NCBI GenBank assembly: GCA_009760855.2
Contig: WPIO01000165.1
Coordinates: forward strand, 291,001-355,000
DNA: 64,000 nt
Source: Cristatella mucedo
Taxonomy: Eukaryota; Bryozoa; Phylactolaemata; Cristatellidae
Direction of reading: 5' to 3'
The notes beneath the pieces were generated by a model. The model saw nothing but the letters and a program-made list of their open reading frames with translations. It had not been told where the DNA came from and ran no database searches. Made by a program: the position numbers and the translations under genes. Positions 11,831 through 21,760 of the stretch are shown one piece after another. The first letter of the stretch is position 1; each line of letters opens with the position of its first letter.

Positions 11831-12009
11831 CGCAGACGAGCAGACGAGCAGACGAGCAGACGAGCAGACGAGCAGACGAGCAGACGAGCAGACGAGCAGA
11901 CGAGCAGACGAGCAGACGAGCAGACGAGCAGACGAGCAGACGAGCAGACGAGCAGACGAGCAGACGAGCAGACGAGCAGACGAGCAGACGAGCAGACGAG
12001 CAGACGAGC
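11831..12009. repeat. 8-bp minisatellite (GCAGACGA)n
   Basis: About 22 tandem 8-base units. Because 24 bases is a multiple of 3 and the unit has no stop, open frames arise on both strands. They are not genes. Confidence 0.97.
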
Positions 12010-12221
12010 ACCGCGAGGAGATGCTGCGAGCCGAGCTCGGCGGCGCGAGCTGTCGGCGCCGCGAGCGGCTAGCACGACCGCTCGAGCACGGCAGCAAAAA
12101 CGCGCGGGCGCAGCGGCGCCTCGGACCCGGCGGCAGCGTTTAGCCGCGGCGGCGCTTCGGCGCTGCTCCGAGGTGCCGCCGAGGCTCTCGCGGTCGCACG
12201 CGGAGCGCCATCGTCTCTCAC

Positions 12222-12317
12222 CGAACGCCGCGGCCTCCACCGGCATCATGAAGTTCGGTGGCGGCAGCTGCAGCGGCTGGACGATGGGCGCGGCGGCGGC
12301 GGCGGCGGTCCGGTTCC
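12222..12317 (-). CDS. Model 3: tail exon with Ala run and IVQP motif
   Basis: The acceptor is GCTTTTACGCAG|GG and the donor is GCGTTCG|GTGAGAG, phase 1 at both ends. It encodes NRT, an Ala6 run, PIVQPLQLPPPNFMMP and VEAAAF. The Ala-rich stretch followed by IVQP and proline recurs at the same place in the tail of model 4 (AAEAAIVQPPLP). This is the best evidence that models 3 and 4 are paralogues. Confidence 0.48.
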
Positions 12318-12448
12318 CTGCGTAAAAGCGGCGGCCGCGATGCAGTGACTCGCCGCTGGGCGCGCGAGCGAGAACGTTTTTCTCGGACCCGCGGCTCGGG
12401 ATTCAAAAACCGGAACCTGGTCCTGGAAATAGTGCGGGCTCGCTCTCT

Positions 12449-12451
<3 letters not shown>

Positions 12452-12517
<66 letters not shown>

Positions 12518-12519
12518 GT
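12452..12519. repeat. (GGC)n microsatellite
   Basis: Pure GGC run lying in the proposed intron between model 3 exons. Confidence 0.98.
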
Positions 12520-12557
12520 CGCGGGTAGCAGCGCCGGCGGTGGCGTCGGGCGCGTAC

Positions 12558-12662
12558 CTGAGCAGCACTGCCAAATGAAAAGGAGGAAGATGACGATCAC
12601 GGCGAGGCCGGCGGTGGCACCCACCGTGCCATAGATGAATCCGTCGGTCTTGTACCAAGGCA
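12558..12662 (-). CDS. Model 3: transmembrane exon of an unidentified single-pass membrane protein
   Basis: The exon encodes PWYKTDGFIYGTVG, a hydrophobic helix (ATAGLAVIVIFLLFIWQCC) and ends in Ser. The donor is TGCTCAG|GTACGC, the same CSG-type end as model 2, and the acceptor is TTTCGAGAGCAG|TG. Both are phase 1. In this frame the upstream sequence has no ATG, so it is an internal exon. The tail exons are 12317-12222 and 10484-10264. The ectodomain exons should lie at higher coordinates, but the 12.87-20 kb interval is full of LINE fragments and none was found. Confidence 0.5.
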
Positions 12663-13109
12663 CTGCTCTCGAAAGACATGCACCAGCCTCGTTCGTGCTC
12701 AGCCAACCGCCCCGCGGCGGCCGAACCGCCGACAAGCCCCGGTGCAGCGCTTCCCGCCGCTGCCTCGGTCGGAAGCCGGAGGCAGCCTTCCGACTCGGCG
12801 CGTCCACGTTCCATTCTGCGCGGGTTCAGGACAGCCCAGAGCGGAGCGGGGGGGGGGGAGGTGCCCTACCCGGCTACCCTGAACCCCCCCCCCCCCCGCT
12901 CCCGCTTAGCAAGAGAGCTGTCCAGCGATGGCTTCCGCCCTGGGCTCTCGCCGGCCGGCGGCTCGCTGAGACCTGTGCACTTTGACCGGCCGGCCGGCAC
13001 CTGCCACCTGCTGGCGCAGCAGCGCAGGATTCTGCAGGATCGCCGAAGTGGCCCGGCGTAGTGGCTCGTGGCCGTGACGAGCGATCGCGAGCAATCGCGG
13101 TCGCGAGCG

Positions 13110-13995
13110 TCAGCTGAGTTCAGCTGGTCCGCCACGACCCGTTCCGGTATCTTTGATAGGAATGGTAGAAGGGAGACTGGGCGGTAGCTGCAGAAGTTCT
13201 CTCGATTTAGTGTCGCTTTCCTGAGAAGTGGCCTGACTACAGCTTTTTTTTGAGGTGGGACATGACCTGAGGCTAATGGCATATTAATGATGTTAGTTAT
13301 GCATGGCAGCAGCAGATCAATGCAACGTAAGAGCAGGACAGTGGGAATAGGGTCCAAAGGCCTTGTTGTCTTCTTTGATTGGGATACGAACTTCAGGACG
13401 ACATCACTAGTGACTTGCTTAAACGTAGACATTGAGGTGCAGCCAGGAATCGGGGGACAGCATTCTAGGGGGGGGGGTGTGTTGTCATCGCAGGGATGGA
13501 CTCCCTGATCTTGTCTATCTTCTGCACAAAGAATCGAGAGAAGCGATCGGCTAGATCATCACAAAGATCGTCAGGTAAGGAGCAAATCAGGGAGCGGTTG
13601 AGGAGATGGTTGATCTCCGACATCAGCATTTTAGGATTGTGCACCTGTGATTCAACAATGTTTTTATAGAAGCTAGACTTGGCCTTTGCTAGGATCGATT
13701 GGTACAACATACAGTAGTCCTCGTATGCCTGTCGATGGACAGTCAGTCCTGATCTTTTGTATGCTTGTATGCTTGCTGTATGCTTGTATTTTTTCAAGCT
13801 TGCGCTTTGTAGACCTTGCCAGTTTAATTTCTGTGGTAAACCATAGGCCGTCTTCGCGAGGGCGCACAATGCGCTTAGTCAGAGGTGCAAACTCGTCGAG
13901 CGACTTCCGTAAGCGAAGTGCGAAGGGAACTCTCCGATGTAGCACCTACTCAGACTACTTGTGGCTTCGCTGGGTTACTGATGGATTTACAGCAT
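13110..13995 (-). mobile_element. LINE ORF2 fragment: linker plus RT start
   Basis: The minus strand encodes a region before the RT (WFTTEIKLARSTKRKLEK, YCMLYQSILAKAKSSFYKNI, NHLLNRSL, LADRFSRFFVQKIDKIRES). It then encodes the RT start with LDPIPTVLLL, ITNIINMPL, KKAVVRPLL and YRPVSLLPFLSKIPERVV. This is the longest, best-preserved ORF2 piece in the window, with a few frameshifts. Confidence 0.85.
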
Positions 13996-14030
13996 AAGCT
14001 TTTTCGACGGCTACGTGGAAATGATCTGCC

Positions 14031-14210
14031 GCGCTGGTTTAGCCCAGCGGTTAAGGTGCTCGCCTTTAACGACCGAGGTCAAGGTGATTGTGTTGGATGG
14101 CCGAGGTAGTGGGCTCGAGCCCCGTGACATATGTGAAACACCCGAATAGAGAATAAGTTATCTTAGCGCGGCACAGAAATTAATTTTTATTATTATTATC
14201 ATTATTACTA
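14031..14210 (+). mobile_element. SINE-1, tRNA-derived SINE
   Basis: The head CTGGTTTAGCCCAGCGGTTAAGG has an A-box-like block, and GGGCTCGAGCCCC is the B-box region. A (TATT)n-type tail runs to a (ACT)n stretch. The head contains a 28-base insertion-like duplication of the CGAGGTC region. Confidence 0.78.
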
Positions 14211-14342
14211 CTACTACTACTACTATCTCTCGACGGTGCACCAGGCGTATTCGCCGACTAAGCGGGTCGAGGTGATTGGTCAAGGACGAGGGGTAGAAGG
14301 ATGACCTTTCTTGAGAGCGCAATTCAGCAGCGCGCAAGCAGC

Positions 14343-14465
14343 GTTAATAATAATACTGATGATAAATGTGTATATTGCGCCCTTAGAGAACCTAATCTCT
14401 TTTTCTAGATACTTTAGGTAAGCTGCAAAGGAAGCAATATTGAATGGTTAGTGACAGGCATGACC
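14343..14465 (-). mobile_element. LINE-A tail copy
   Basis: AATAATAATA followed by a diverged reverse tail (GCGCCCTTAGAGAACCTAATC) and GCTGCAAAGGAAGC. Confidence 0.68.
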
Positions 14466-14881
14466 AGCATTCGGAGAGCGAATATGACTCTTTCGAACCG
14501 GATCTACGTTCCATCGATCTCGTCGAGACATTTCGCGGTGGCGCCAACCGTTTGCGCTCGCTTGAATTGAAGCGACGGCGACGCTCGCAGTAGCGCCGAG
14601 GAGACAGACGCGCGCGCGAGCAGCCGCGGGCGCCGACCGTCGCGGCTCCCGAGACTTCCGGCCAGAGGGACTTCCGGCCCGAGGGACTTCTGGCTCCCGC
14701 GTGACACCTTCCGGTTCGCTTCGCTTCGCGCGCGCTTCGCCGTCGCACCAGCGCCGGCGACGCGCCTCGCCGAGGCGTACGCGTGCAGCCCGAGGCCGCC
14801 GCAGCCACTCACCCGTGACGCTTTCCATCCGCGGGCCGGCCGCCCTTCGGGCGAAGCGTCAGGCGAGCGGCGGACGCGGTA

Positions 14882-14940
14882 TTACTGCGCGTACTGCTGC
14901 AATGGCGTCGGCGGCGGCTGCTGGTGCTGCGGCGTCGTTG
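14882..14940 (-). CDS. Orphan Pro/Gln-rich terminal-exon-like frame
   Basis: A phase-1 AG at 14942-14941 opens a frame encoding TTPQHQQPPPTPLQQYAQ and TAA. The composition and phase match the tails of the modular membrane models, but the pyrimidine tract is poor and no other exon is linked. The opposite strand encodes a signal-peptide-like MASAAAAGAAASLLLVLLLP from 14902, which competes with this call. Confidence 0.18.
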
Positions 14941-15064
14941 CTGCTCGTGCTCTTGCTTCCCTCCGGCCACCGAGGAACATCCGCCATACTTCCGCCGCGG
15001 CGCGCTCCGCTTTCAAAGCGCCGACGTGCGGCGCGACGCAGCGCCTGGCGCCGCGAGAAAGCCG

Positions 15065-15090
15065 CCGGCGGCGGCGGCGGCGGCGGCGGA
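15065..15090. repeat. (GGC)n microsatellite
   Basis: Short GGC run. Confidence 0.85.
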
Positions 15091-15144
15091 CCATTACCGA
15101 GTGGCTCGCGGCGGCTTGGGCGCGCTCGCGCCGCCGACCGAAAG

Positions 15145-15910
15145 TAATAATAATAATCGTACATTTTTATAGCGCCCTCAGACAACTCACTCTCTTCCAA
15201 GGCACTTTGCATATGCTTTAAAGAAAGTGGTAGCATGCGCAGAGTCAGCACGAAGAAGCAAACAGGACGAATCTCAACGATTCGCAAAATGCTGCGATAA
15301 ACAGATGCGTTTCAGGCTTCTTTTTAAATTTCTTTATGTAAGAGAATATCGTGACGTCAGTCTGGATTGAGTTCCAGTCTTTAGGAGCAAACGGACAAAA
15401 GGCACAATCTCCAAAGGATTTGAGGTTCGTACAAGGTTTAAGTAAACCTAAACGATTTTAGTCAGGTGGGAACTAGCTCTCATAAGGAGGCTAAAGCCAG
15501 AGAATAAAAGGACCTAAAAGTGAGTGACAGAATCTGGAAGTCGATGCGCTGCTTGATTGAAAGCCAGTGCAGGTCGGCTAAAAGTCGTATGGTGTTGCAA
15601 GTGCGAGGCTCACGACAGACAAGCCTGGCTGCAGAGTTTTGCATCAACTGTAAGGTCTTGATTGCACATGCCTGTATATCTGCAAGCAGTGCGTTACAGA
15701 AGACGAGATGAAATGTCACAAATGCGTGGACCAATTTGAATGTAGTATCCCTGTTTAAGCAAGTCCGAATGTTAGTAATGATGAGTATATGAAAGTAGGC
15801 AGACTTCACAGTAGAGCTGATGTGATCACCTAGTGAAAGGTCATTTTGGAACAGGACATTTAGATTTCGAGCCGATGTAACTAGAGAGCTCTACTGGCAG
15901 AGCCGATTCG
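15145..15910 (-). mobile_element. LINE-A 3' copy
   Basis: (AAT)n tail in reverse, then 3' UTR, then RT C-terminus on the minus strand: LVHAFVTFHLVFCNALLA, TLQLMQNSAARLVCREPR and LHWLSIKQRIDFQIL. Several stops interrupt it. Confidence 0.85.
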
Positions 15911-15939
15911 GAGCGTTAAGCGTTCCAGTTGTTGAGTCA

Positions 15940-16725
15940 CATTTGGTTTGCCCATACTTATTGCCCATATCCATACCCATTTGGTTTGCCCATACCATAA
16001 CATTGCTAAAATTTGGGCTTGTTTAGATAAGGATACCACGTCTCAGTTGGTCCATGCATTTGTGACATCCCGACTCGAATTCTCTAAGACGCTGCTTGCT
16101 GGCCTACCAGCGTGTGCAATCAGGCGACTACAGCTTGTGCAAAACTCCGCAACTAGGCTTGTCTGTCGTGAACGTCGCAGTTGCCACATCACACCACTTC
16201 TCTCCGACCTGCACTGGCTCCCAGTCAAGCAACGCATCGACTTCAAGCTTTTTTTTTAATCATATTTAGGTCCCTTTATTATTTGGCTCCAGCCTTTTAC
16301 CCACTTTAGCCTATTTATCTATGCCTCAAATCCTACAAATCTCAAATCCTTTGGAGACCGTGTATTTAGTTCGTATAGTCCCAAAGACTGGAACTCCCTC
16401 CCGACTTGCGTCACAACATCCTCTGACTTGACCACATTTAAAAAGAACTTGAAAACACACCTATTTAGGACCGCATTTAGCAGGTCCCTGTGATTCGTCC
16501 TTGATGTGCGGATGCGTGCTGACACTGTGCATGCTGCCACTAACCACATTTGCATGCTTAACCTGTGCATGTCACCCCTAACCACGTTGTTCATGCTGTT
16601 TATCAAGAATGATATTACTCACGATTCAATCGCATTTCCCTTTGCAGCAAATGTAAAGCGCCTAAGAAGAGATTGAGTTCTCTGAGGGCGCTTTATCAAG
16701 TGCATTATTGTTATAATTATTATAC
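15940..16725 (+). mobile_element. LINE-A 3' copy, best-preserved RT C-terminus
   Basis: It encodes LVHAFVTSRLEFSKTLLAGL, LQLVQNSATRLVCRERR and LHWLPVKQRIDFKL. The WNSLP region, 3' UTR and a clean tail (TTGAGTTCTCTGAGGGCGC then TTATCAAGTGCATTATT) follow. These features fit the CR1/L2/Jockey group. Confidence 0.9.
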
Positions 16726-17020
16726 TAAGTAAGTTGGTTTTATTGTCATCCAATTTAAGAAATGTTGCTGCCATCTATATGAGGATGCCATCAATACATG
16801 CAGCAAGGGAGTTAAGAGCATTCGACGTGCTTGAGGGCATGAAAAAATCAAAGCCAAAGTACAACTGAAATATGCGCAGAAGTGGAAGCCTAGATTGTGC
16901 TTGGCGATCGCGTCGGCCAGAGGGAGAGTGTAAACTGTGAAAAGAAGCGGTCCGTGCACGGAGTTCTGAGGAACCCCCTGATTCAGTGACCCCTCGGATG
17001 ACCTTTATGTGTGCACATGA
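16726..17020 (-). mobile_element. LINE RT core fragment
   Basis: The minus strand has a GVPQ-type then [16 protein letters not shown] block and HFCAYFSC in place of the catalytic YADD. The active site is degraded. Confidence 0.72.
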
Positions 17021-17094
17021 AAGCGAGCGAGCAAACCCCAGGGTCGCACAATTCGTGGCATCGTACTATCTACCGATCTTACCAGAGCACGGAC

Positions 17095-17180
17095 CAATAA
17101 TACATTTGTGTAGCACCCTAAGAGAACTGAATCTTTTGCTAGGCATTTTACAGGTGCTGCACAGAAACCAATAGCAAAAT
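17095..17180 (-). mobile_element. LINE-A/SINE-1 tail fragment
   Basis: Reverse tail AATACATTTGTGTAGCACCC and CTAGGCATTTTACAGGTGCTGC. Confidence 0.6.
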
Positions 17181-17925
17181 TTTCGTTGGATAATAATTAA
17201 TAATTATGATCCGACGGACTGTTTCTGCTGCGTTCATTGCGAGCTCCTCCAGTCGTCGGCGTCGGCGTTAAGTTCCTCGGCAATGTCGCGAAGGAGATGG
17301 GAAGCGGATGTAAAATGGATTCCGAGCTAGTGGATGACGGATTACGACCGCCGGTTCGAGATCGTGCGCGTATACAGATATCTACTCATTCACTCGTTCG
17401 CTCACTTGTTTCTGTATACATTTAGAAGTTACCCACACCGAGACGTCGAGCGCGGCCATGCTGCGAGGCCATCTTCTGCGAAGCCATGGTGATCGTACAT
17501 GCAGGCAGGTCACTTTGCCGGCTCGAGTTCTCCGCGGTCGGTAGACGTGCATGAGGGAGGAGTGCATGAGTAAGAGAGTCGGTAGACGAGCATGAAATGG
17601 CGTCGGAGGAATCCGTCGCTTTCGCTTCCAAGGGAGGAATGTGACTGACGAGGTACAGCACGGATTAATATCTGTCGCCAGCCGGTCGGATGAGCACTGA
17701 CGGCAAAATAGCATAGACTCTCGAGAGGCTGGTGGAGGCTGCAAGATGGAGGCTGACGATTTCAAGTCAAGAGGTAGTGTGAAGGACGCAGCGCAGCTAC
17801 GGCTACTTAGCTGTGGTCTCCACCTGACCCTCGGCTGCGTGCACTACAGATAGCGGACATGTTGGTCTTGGAAAAGTCGCGCGACTGCAATAGATATTTT
17901 CAATAAAGAAATGCAATGCAGTGTT
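17181..17925. other. No gene recognised
   Basis: Mixed-composition DNA with short frames on both strands and no splice-supported exon. Confidence 0.35.
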
Positions 17926-18024
17926 TCACTCATCCGCGCAAGCTTTCTTTCTGTCAAGCTTCGAATGACTTCGCGATCCTCTGTTTGGCGAAGGGCCCTT
18001 AGAAAGCTCAATCAAATACCCAGA

Positions 18025-18115
18025 GGCTTTTGCGTGCGCCGCAGGGCTCGAACCCACGACCTCGATCGCTAAAGATGAGCAGCTTAGTCTTGGGGCAAAC
18101 CAGGGCCAACACCTC
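18025..18115 (-). mobile_element. SINE-1 head fragment
   Basis: Reverse B-box region GGGCTCGAACCCACGACCTCG and the A-box region GGTTTGCCCCAAGACTAAGC. Confidence 0.6.
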
Positions 18116-18269
18116 ATTTCCGTAAATTCCTCATAAATTCGCACAAATTCCTCATTTGCAACGCCTGATACGGCGCGGCGGAGGACGTCTCGCAGAGCAG
18201 AAGCTCCCGTTTCACGCGAAAGCAATGGCAACGCGTGAATGTGCATATACAGATATATAGTGATACATA

Positions 18270-18296
18270 CATATATATATATATATATGTGTGTGT
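18270..18296. repeat. (TA)n with (GT)n microsatellite
   Basis: Short TA run followed by GTGTGT. Confidence 0.85.
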
Positions 18297-18444
18297 TTTA
18301 TTTATTTATTTCGCACTAATTATAATCGCATTTAATTATTATAAATTATTTCAATAAGAAAATGAAAATTAAAGATTGAGATTGAGACTGCAGAAGAAGA
18401 ACGCGATGGTGAAATCAGGGGCGCCAGCCAATATCCGGTGTAGC

Positions 18445-19100
18445 TGCCGCAGCTTCTGTCGCTGCTGCTTCTGTCTGAGTCACGTTGGCTACCTATCGAG
18501 CTTCGAATCGACCTCGCGATCATCGCGATTTTCGGCTCACAAGTGGCTCCACTCGCTTGTTCCCCCAGCTCCGCCCACATGGCATTGACCTCCGTCAGCT
18601 CCCCCACCTGTCCTTGACCTTTTCGCTCCTCCATCGTGCTCTCGAACCCTATCTGAAGTTTTAATGTCTAAATCACTTAAGCCATATGAATTAATTTCCC
18701 TAGGAGCACCGTATTAGCAAACTGTGTTGCCATACTCCCCAATATTATGCTCCCAAAGCCTGAAACTCACTCCCGACGTGGGTCATGACACCTCCTGATT
18801 TGACCTCATATAAAAAGAAACCAAAAAACGCATCTATGTATAGCATTATTTAGTGGATCCGTGCGATTCATCCTTTACGTGCTTATGCGTGCTGACACTG
18901 CGCGTGCTGCCTGCCACTAACCACATCTGTATGCTCACCCTGTGCATGTCACCCCTAAACCTTTCTATGGTTGTTGTCATGGAGCATGCTGCCACTAATC
19001 ATTCAATCGTGCTTCCTTTGCAGCAAAGGTAAATTGCATAGAAAGATATTGAGTTCTCCGGAGGTGCATTATATCAAATGTATCATTATTATTAATAAAA
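18445..19100 (+). mobile_element. LINE-A 3' copy, diverged
   Basis: It begins in the HVGYLSS/LHWLP-like region and runs through the 3' UTR (GTGCATGTCACCCCTAA) to a diverged tail ending in ATCATTATTATTAAT. Confidence 0.72.
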
Positions 19101-19119
19101 AAGGTATCTCATTCTTTAA

Positions 19120-19470
19120 GTACCAATAATAGCAATAAATCTGTATAGTACCCTCAGAGAACTTAGTATCTCTCAAGGCACTTTACAGATGCTGCATATA
19201 AAGAATTGCCAAATGTTTGGCGGTAACATTCGCAAGCAGCAGGGATAGTACAAGCAGCTACATGCACACGAGGGACGAATCCCAAGGACCCACCAAATGC
19301 TGTAACAAACAGGAGTGTTTTAAGCTTCTTTTTAAATGTCATGTCAGGGGACGTTGTGAGTGAGGTCGGTAGTGAGTTCCAAGATTTGGGAGTATAGGAA
19401 CAAAAGGCACGGTCTCCAACGGTTTTGAGATTCGTACGAGTAATACTTACGAACGCCATCACGTCATGCA
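19120..19470 (-). mobile_element. LINE-A 3' copy
   Basis: On the minus strand it encodes KTVGDRAFCSYTPKSWNSLP followed by the 3' UTR and tail in reverse. It lies back to back with the 18445 copy, tail to tail. Confidence 0.78.
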
Positions 19471-19617
19471 ATACCAAAGTAGTCATTTTTCCCAGCCAAA
19501 TAGCAACCTACAGCATCCCGTCTTACCTTGTGTGAGGATCGGTGAATATTATACGAATCCGTAAATGTACGACTATTACAGTCGCAGCTGTCGTAAATTC
19601 ACCACATAGATCGACTT

Positions 19618-19845
19618 CTATCTATGGCAGCCTATCTGATAACCACCGCAGCAAAACCTACCGTACAAACTTACTGAAAGACCCCTGCACTCTCTACTTA
19701 TTAATATCTCAGCAGAAACTTCCTTGTCATCCATAATCCTATGTGTAGTAACAGTATTACCATCACCCACAATAGCATAACTAAAAGACAAAGGAGCAAC
19801 CTTTTCATTGATGATCTTAGCAAAGTCTTCAGTAGTGCGATACAT
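19618..19845 (-). CDS. Short AT-rich open frame, possibly an RNA-ligase N-terminal fragment
   Basis: ATG at 19845 starts 75 codons of non-repetitive sequence: TEDFAKIINEKVAPLSFSYA, a GDGNT turn, RIMDDKEVSAEILISRECRGL and a less convincing end. The ECRG with preceding hydrophobic residues recalls the N-terminal part of T4 Rnl1-like RNA ligases, upstream of the catalytic KxDG lysine, which is not seen here. A CA|GTAAGT donor-like site follows ECRGLS. It is probably a fragment or a single exon. Confidence 0.25.
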   Translation of the reverse strand: MYRTTEDFAKIINEKVAPLSFSYAIVGDGNTVTTHRIMDDKEVSAEILISRECRGLSVSLYGRFCCGGYQIGCHR

Positions 19846-20427
19846 TTCTATATTTGAATTATACTATGAAACCATTTCTGTTAATTAAATATTTTATTGG
19901 AAAACAAGCTAAAAAAATATAACCCTCGTGAAGCTAATCCAATTAAGCTGTGTTTTCTGTATGTTGAATATGACTTGACCTACATTCGTCATGTCTAGGC
20001 AGTCGAGTTTGAGCGCTGGCGAAAACGAGGCATGGGGGGGGGGGGGGGAGGAGGTCACGGCCGGCTGAAGACTATCGAGGTCTACCCTCGCTCGAGAGCT
20101 CTGCACTCTCTTTTTCGCTCAAGTTGCCACGTTGTCTATTTGATTTGCGCGAGCGAAGCTTTTTTTGCTGTTGCACGTAAGCAAAGCGCAGACAGGACAC
20201 CTGTAATAGAGAACTTCATACTTAACAATGGCCGTCGCGCCTTCGCCGCAGACAGGCGCTGCAGCCGCGGGCGCGTTCTTATGCTTAGTTTCGGCAGCGG
20301 GCAGCAGCCGGCGTAGGCGCCGCAGCTCCGCAAGCCGGCGTACAGATAGATGTACATCCGCTACACTCGCTGTGCGTTCACACTTTGAGGCCTGCGATCG
20401 AGATCCGCATGCTGCGCATAGATATAC
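19846..20427. other. No gene recognised; AT-rich then GC-rich DNA
   Basis: A G-run lies at 20034-20048. The segment 20228-20330 is open on both strands, with a signal-peptide-like plus-strand frame (MAVAPSPQTGAAAAGAFLC). It has no splice support. Confidence 0.3.
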
Positions 20428-20570
20428 GGTTGTACGACATTTCCCCCTGGAGGTTCCCCCCCCCCAACATTTCCCCCACCCCCGGTGAACCCTAGGACAT
20501 TTCTCACCGGACATTCCCCCACAGGTAGGACATTTCCCCCTATGTTGATGAATGCATAACTAAGAAATAC

Positions 20571-20572
<2 letters not shown>

Positions 20573-20611
<39 letters not shown>
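20573..20611. repeat. (TA)n microsatellite
   Basis: Nearly pure TA run inside the putative element. Confidence 0.95.
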
Positions 20612-20612
<1 letters not shown>

Positions 20613-20979
20613 GATAAAACAAAGTTCATGCTCTATTAAAATAAAATAAAATCAACTCAGTATATTTAGATGAATGGATGGATTGGAAGGATGGTTTCTA
20701 ATGGAGCGAGCGGCGGCTGCGGCGGCTGCGGCAGCGGCGAGCTATACAGGTCGATCCCGCGGAAGTTAAGTGCCGCTCGATGCCGCCAGGCACGTGTTTG
20801 TACCCGTCGAAGCGGGCGCGCGCTACGGCCTGCCGCACGTTCCTGCAAATGAGCGCTAAGCCTCAGAGGTCTACTGAGTATAACTCCCTCAAGAGATCAA
20901 GTTATGCCTTAATACACACTAATTAAAGCGCGGAATGCGAGCAAGGGTGGATTTAGGCGGCGGAGGCGCAGCCCGCCCT

Positions 20980-21102
20980 AAACCCAAAAACATAAACCCT
21001 CAACACTAAACCCTAAACCCTAAACCCTAAAAACCATAAACCCTAAATTATAAACCCTAAAAACCCTAAACCTTAAAACCCTAAACACTAAACCCTAAAC
21101 CG
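20980..21102. repeat. Degenerate (CCCTAAA)n array
   Basis: About 15 imperfect units of the plant-type telomeric heptamer. It is interstitial and decayed; the canonical animal TTAGGG hexamer is not seen. Confidence 0.85.
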
Positions 21103-21760
21103 TATATCGGGGGGAAGTGTCCTACGGGGGGGGGAAATGTCGGGGGGGGGGGGAATGTCCGTACCCCACGCCGTCATGGTCCAACTCTTTCATCCTTGAC
21201 AAAGCGAGCGGTGAATCTCTCGTTGATAAGTACAAACGGGACAAAGTGACGTACAAAGAAAGCAAATGTCTCCTCGGCGCCGCGGCCGCCTCGACGCTCC
21301 CGCCTCCGCGCGCGTGCGAGAGCAGCGTCACATTTCCGGTTGCAGCGCCCCCTGGCGGGGGAGGATGGACGAGACGCGCGAGCTGCCGACAAAGTCGACG
21401 GAACAAGGTGGCGGCGGCTGTTTTCCGGTATCGGCGGCAGCGGGCGGCGTCGTCGGGCAGTCCGGTCCGACTCAGCGTGCTCAGCGAGTCGCGTGCTCAG
21501 CGAGTCGCGTGCTCAACGAGTTGCCGAACAGGGGAACGAGCGCCGCCGCCGCCTCCGCCGCCGCCGCCGCTCTTCGCGCCAGCGGCGGTTGGGGCGAATC
21601 CGAAGCCGCCGCTTCCGCAAAGACGAACGACGAGGATGCAGTCGCTACCTTGGCTCCTTGGCTTCGCCCGATCACCCTCGCGGCCCTCACAGCGACGGCG
21701 GCGACGGCGGCGGCGGCTGCACCGACTGTGCGGCGGAGGAGGCCGAGGGCGTTAAAAAGG

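Larger units (their letters stand above)
20428..21172. mobile_element. Possible non-autonomous DNA transposon with GGACATTTCCCCC-type inverted termini
   Basis: Left (20428-20545) has at least five direct copies of a GACATTTCCCCC-like unit. Right (21102-21172) has three copies in the opposite orientation (GGGGGAAATGTC). Both ends start with GTACG(G)ACATT. Inside are a (TA)n run and degenerate CCCTAAA repeats. No transposase is present and no target-site duplication was confirmed. Confidence 0.4.

Noticed and set aside
11566-12325. Long frames on both strands with SARLLVC or ADEQTSRR repeats
   Set aside because: They come from the 8-bp GCAGACGA array; both strands are open only because of the unit's length and composition.
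15940-16725. Functional reverse transcriptase gene
   Set aside because: The fragment contains only the C-terminal end of the RT. No window copy combines endonuclease, YADD core and tail without stops.
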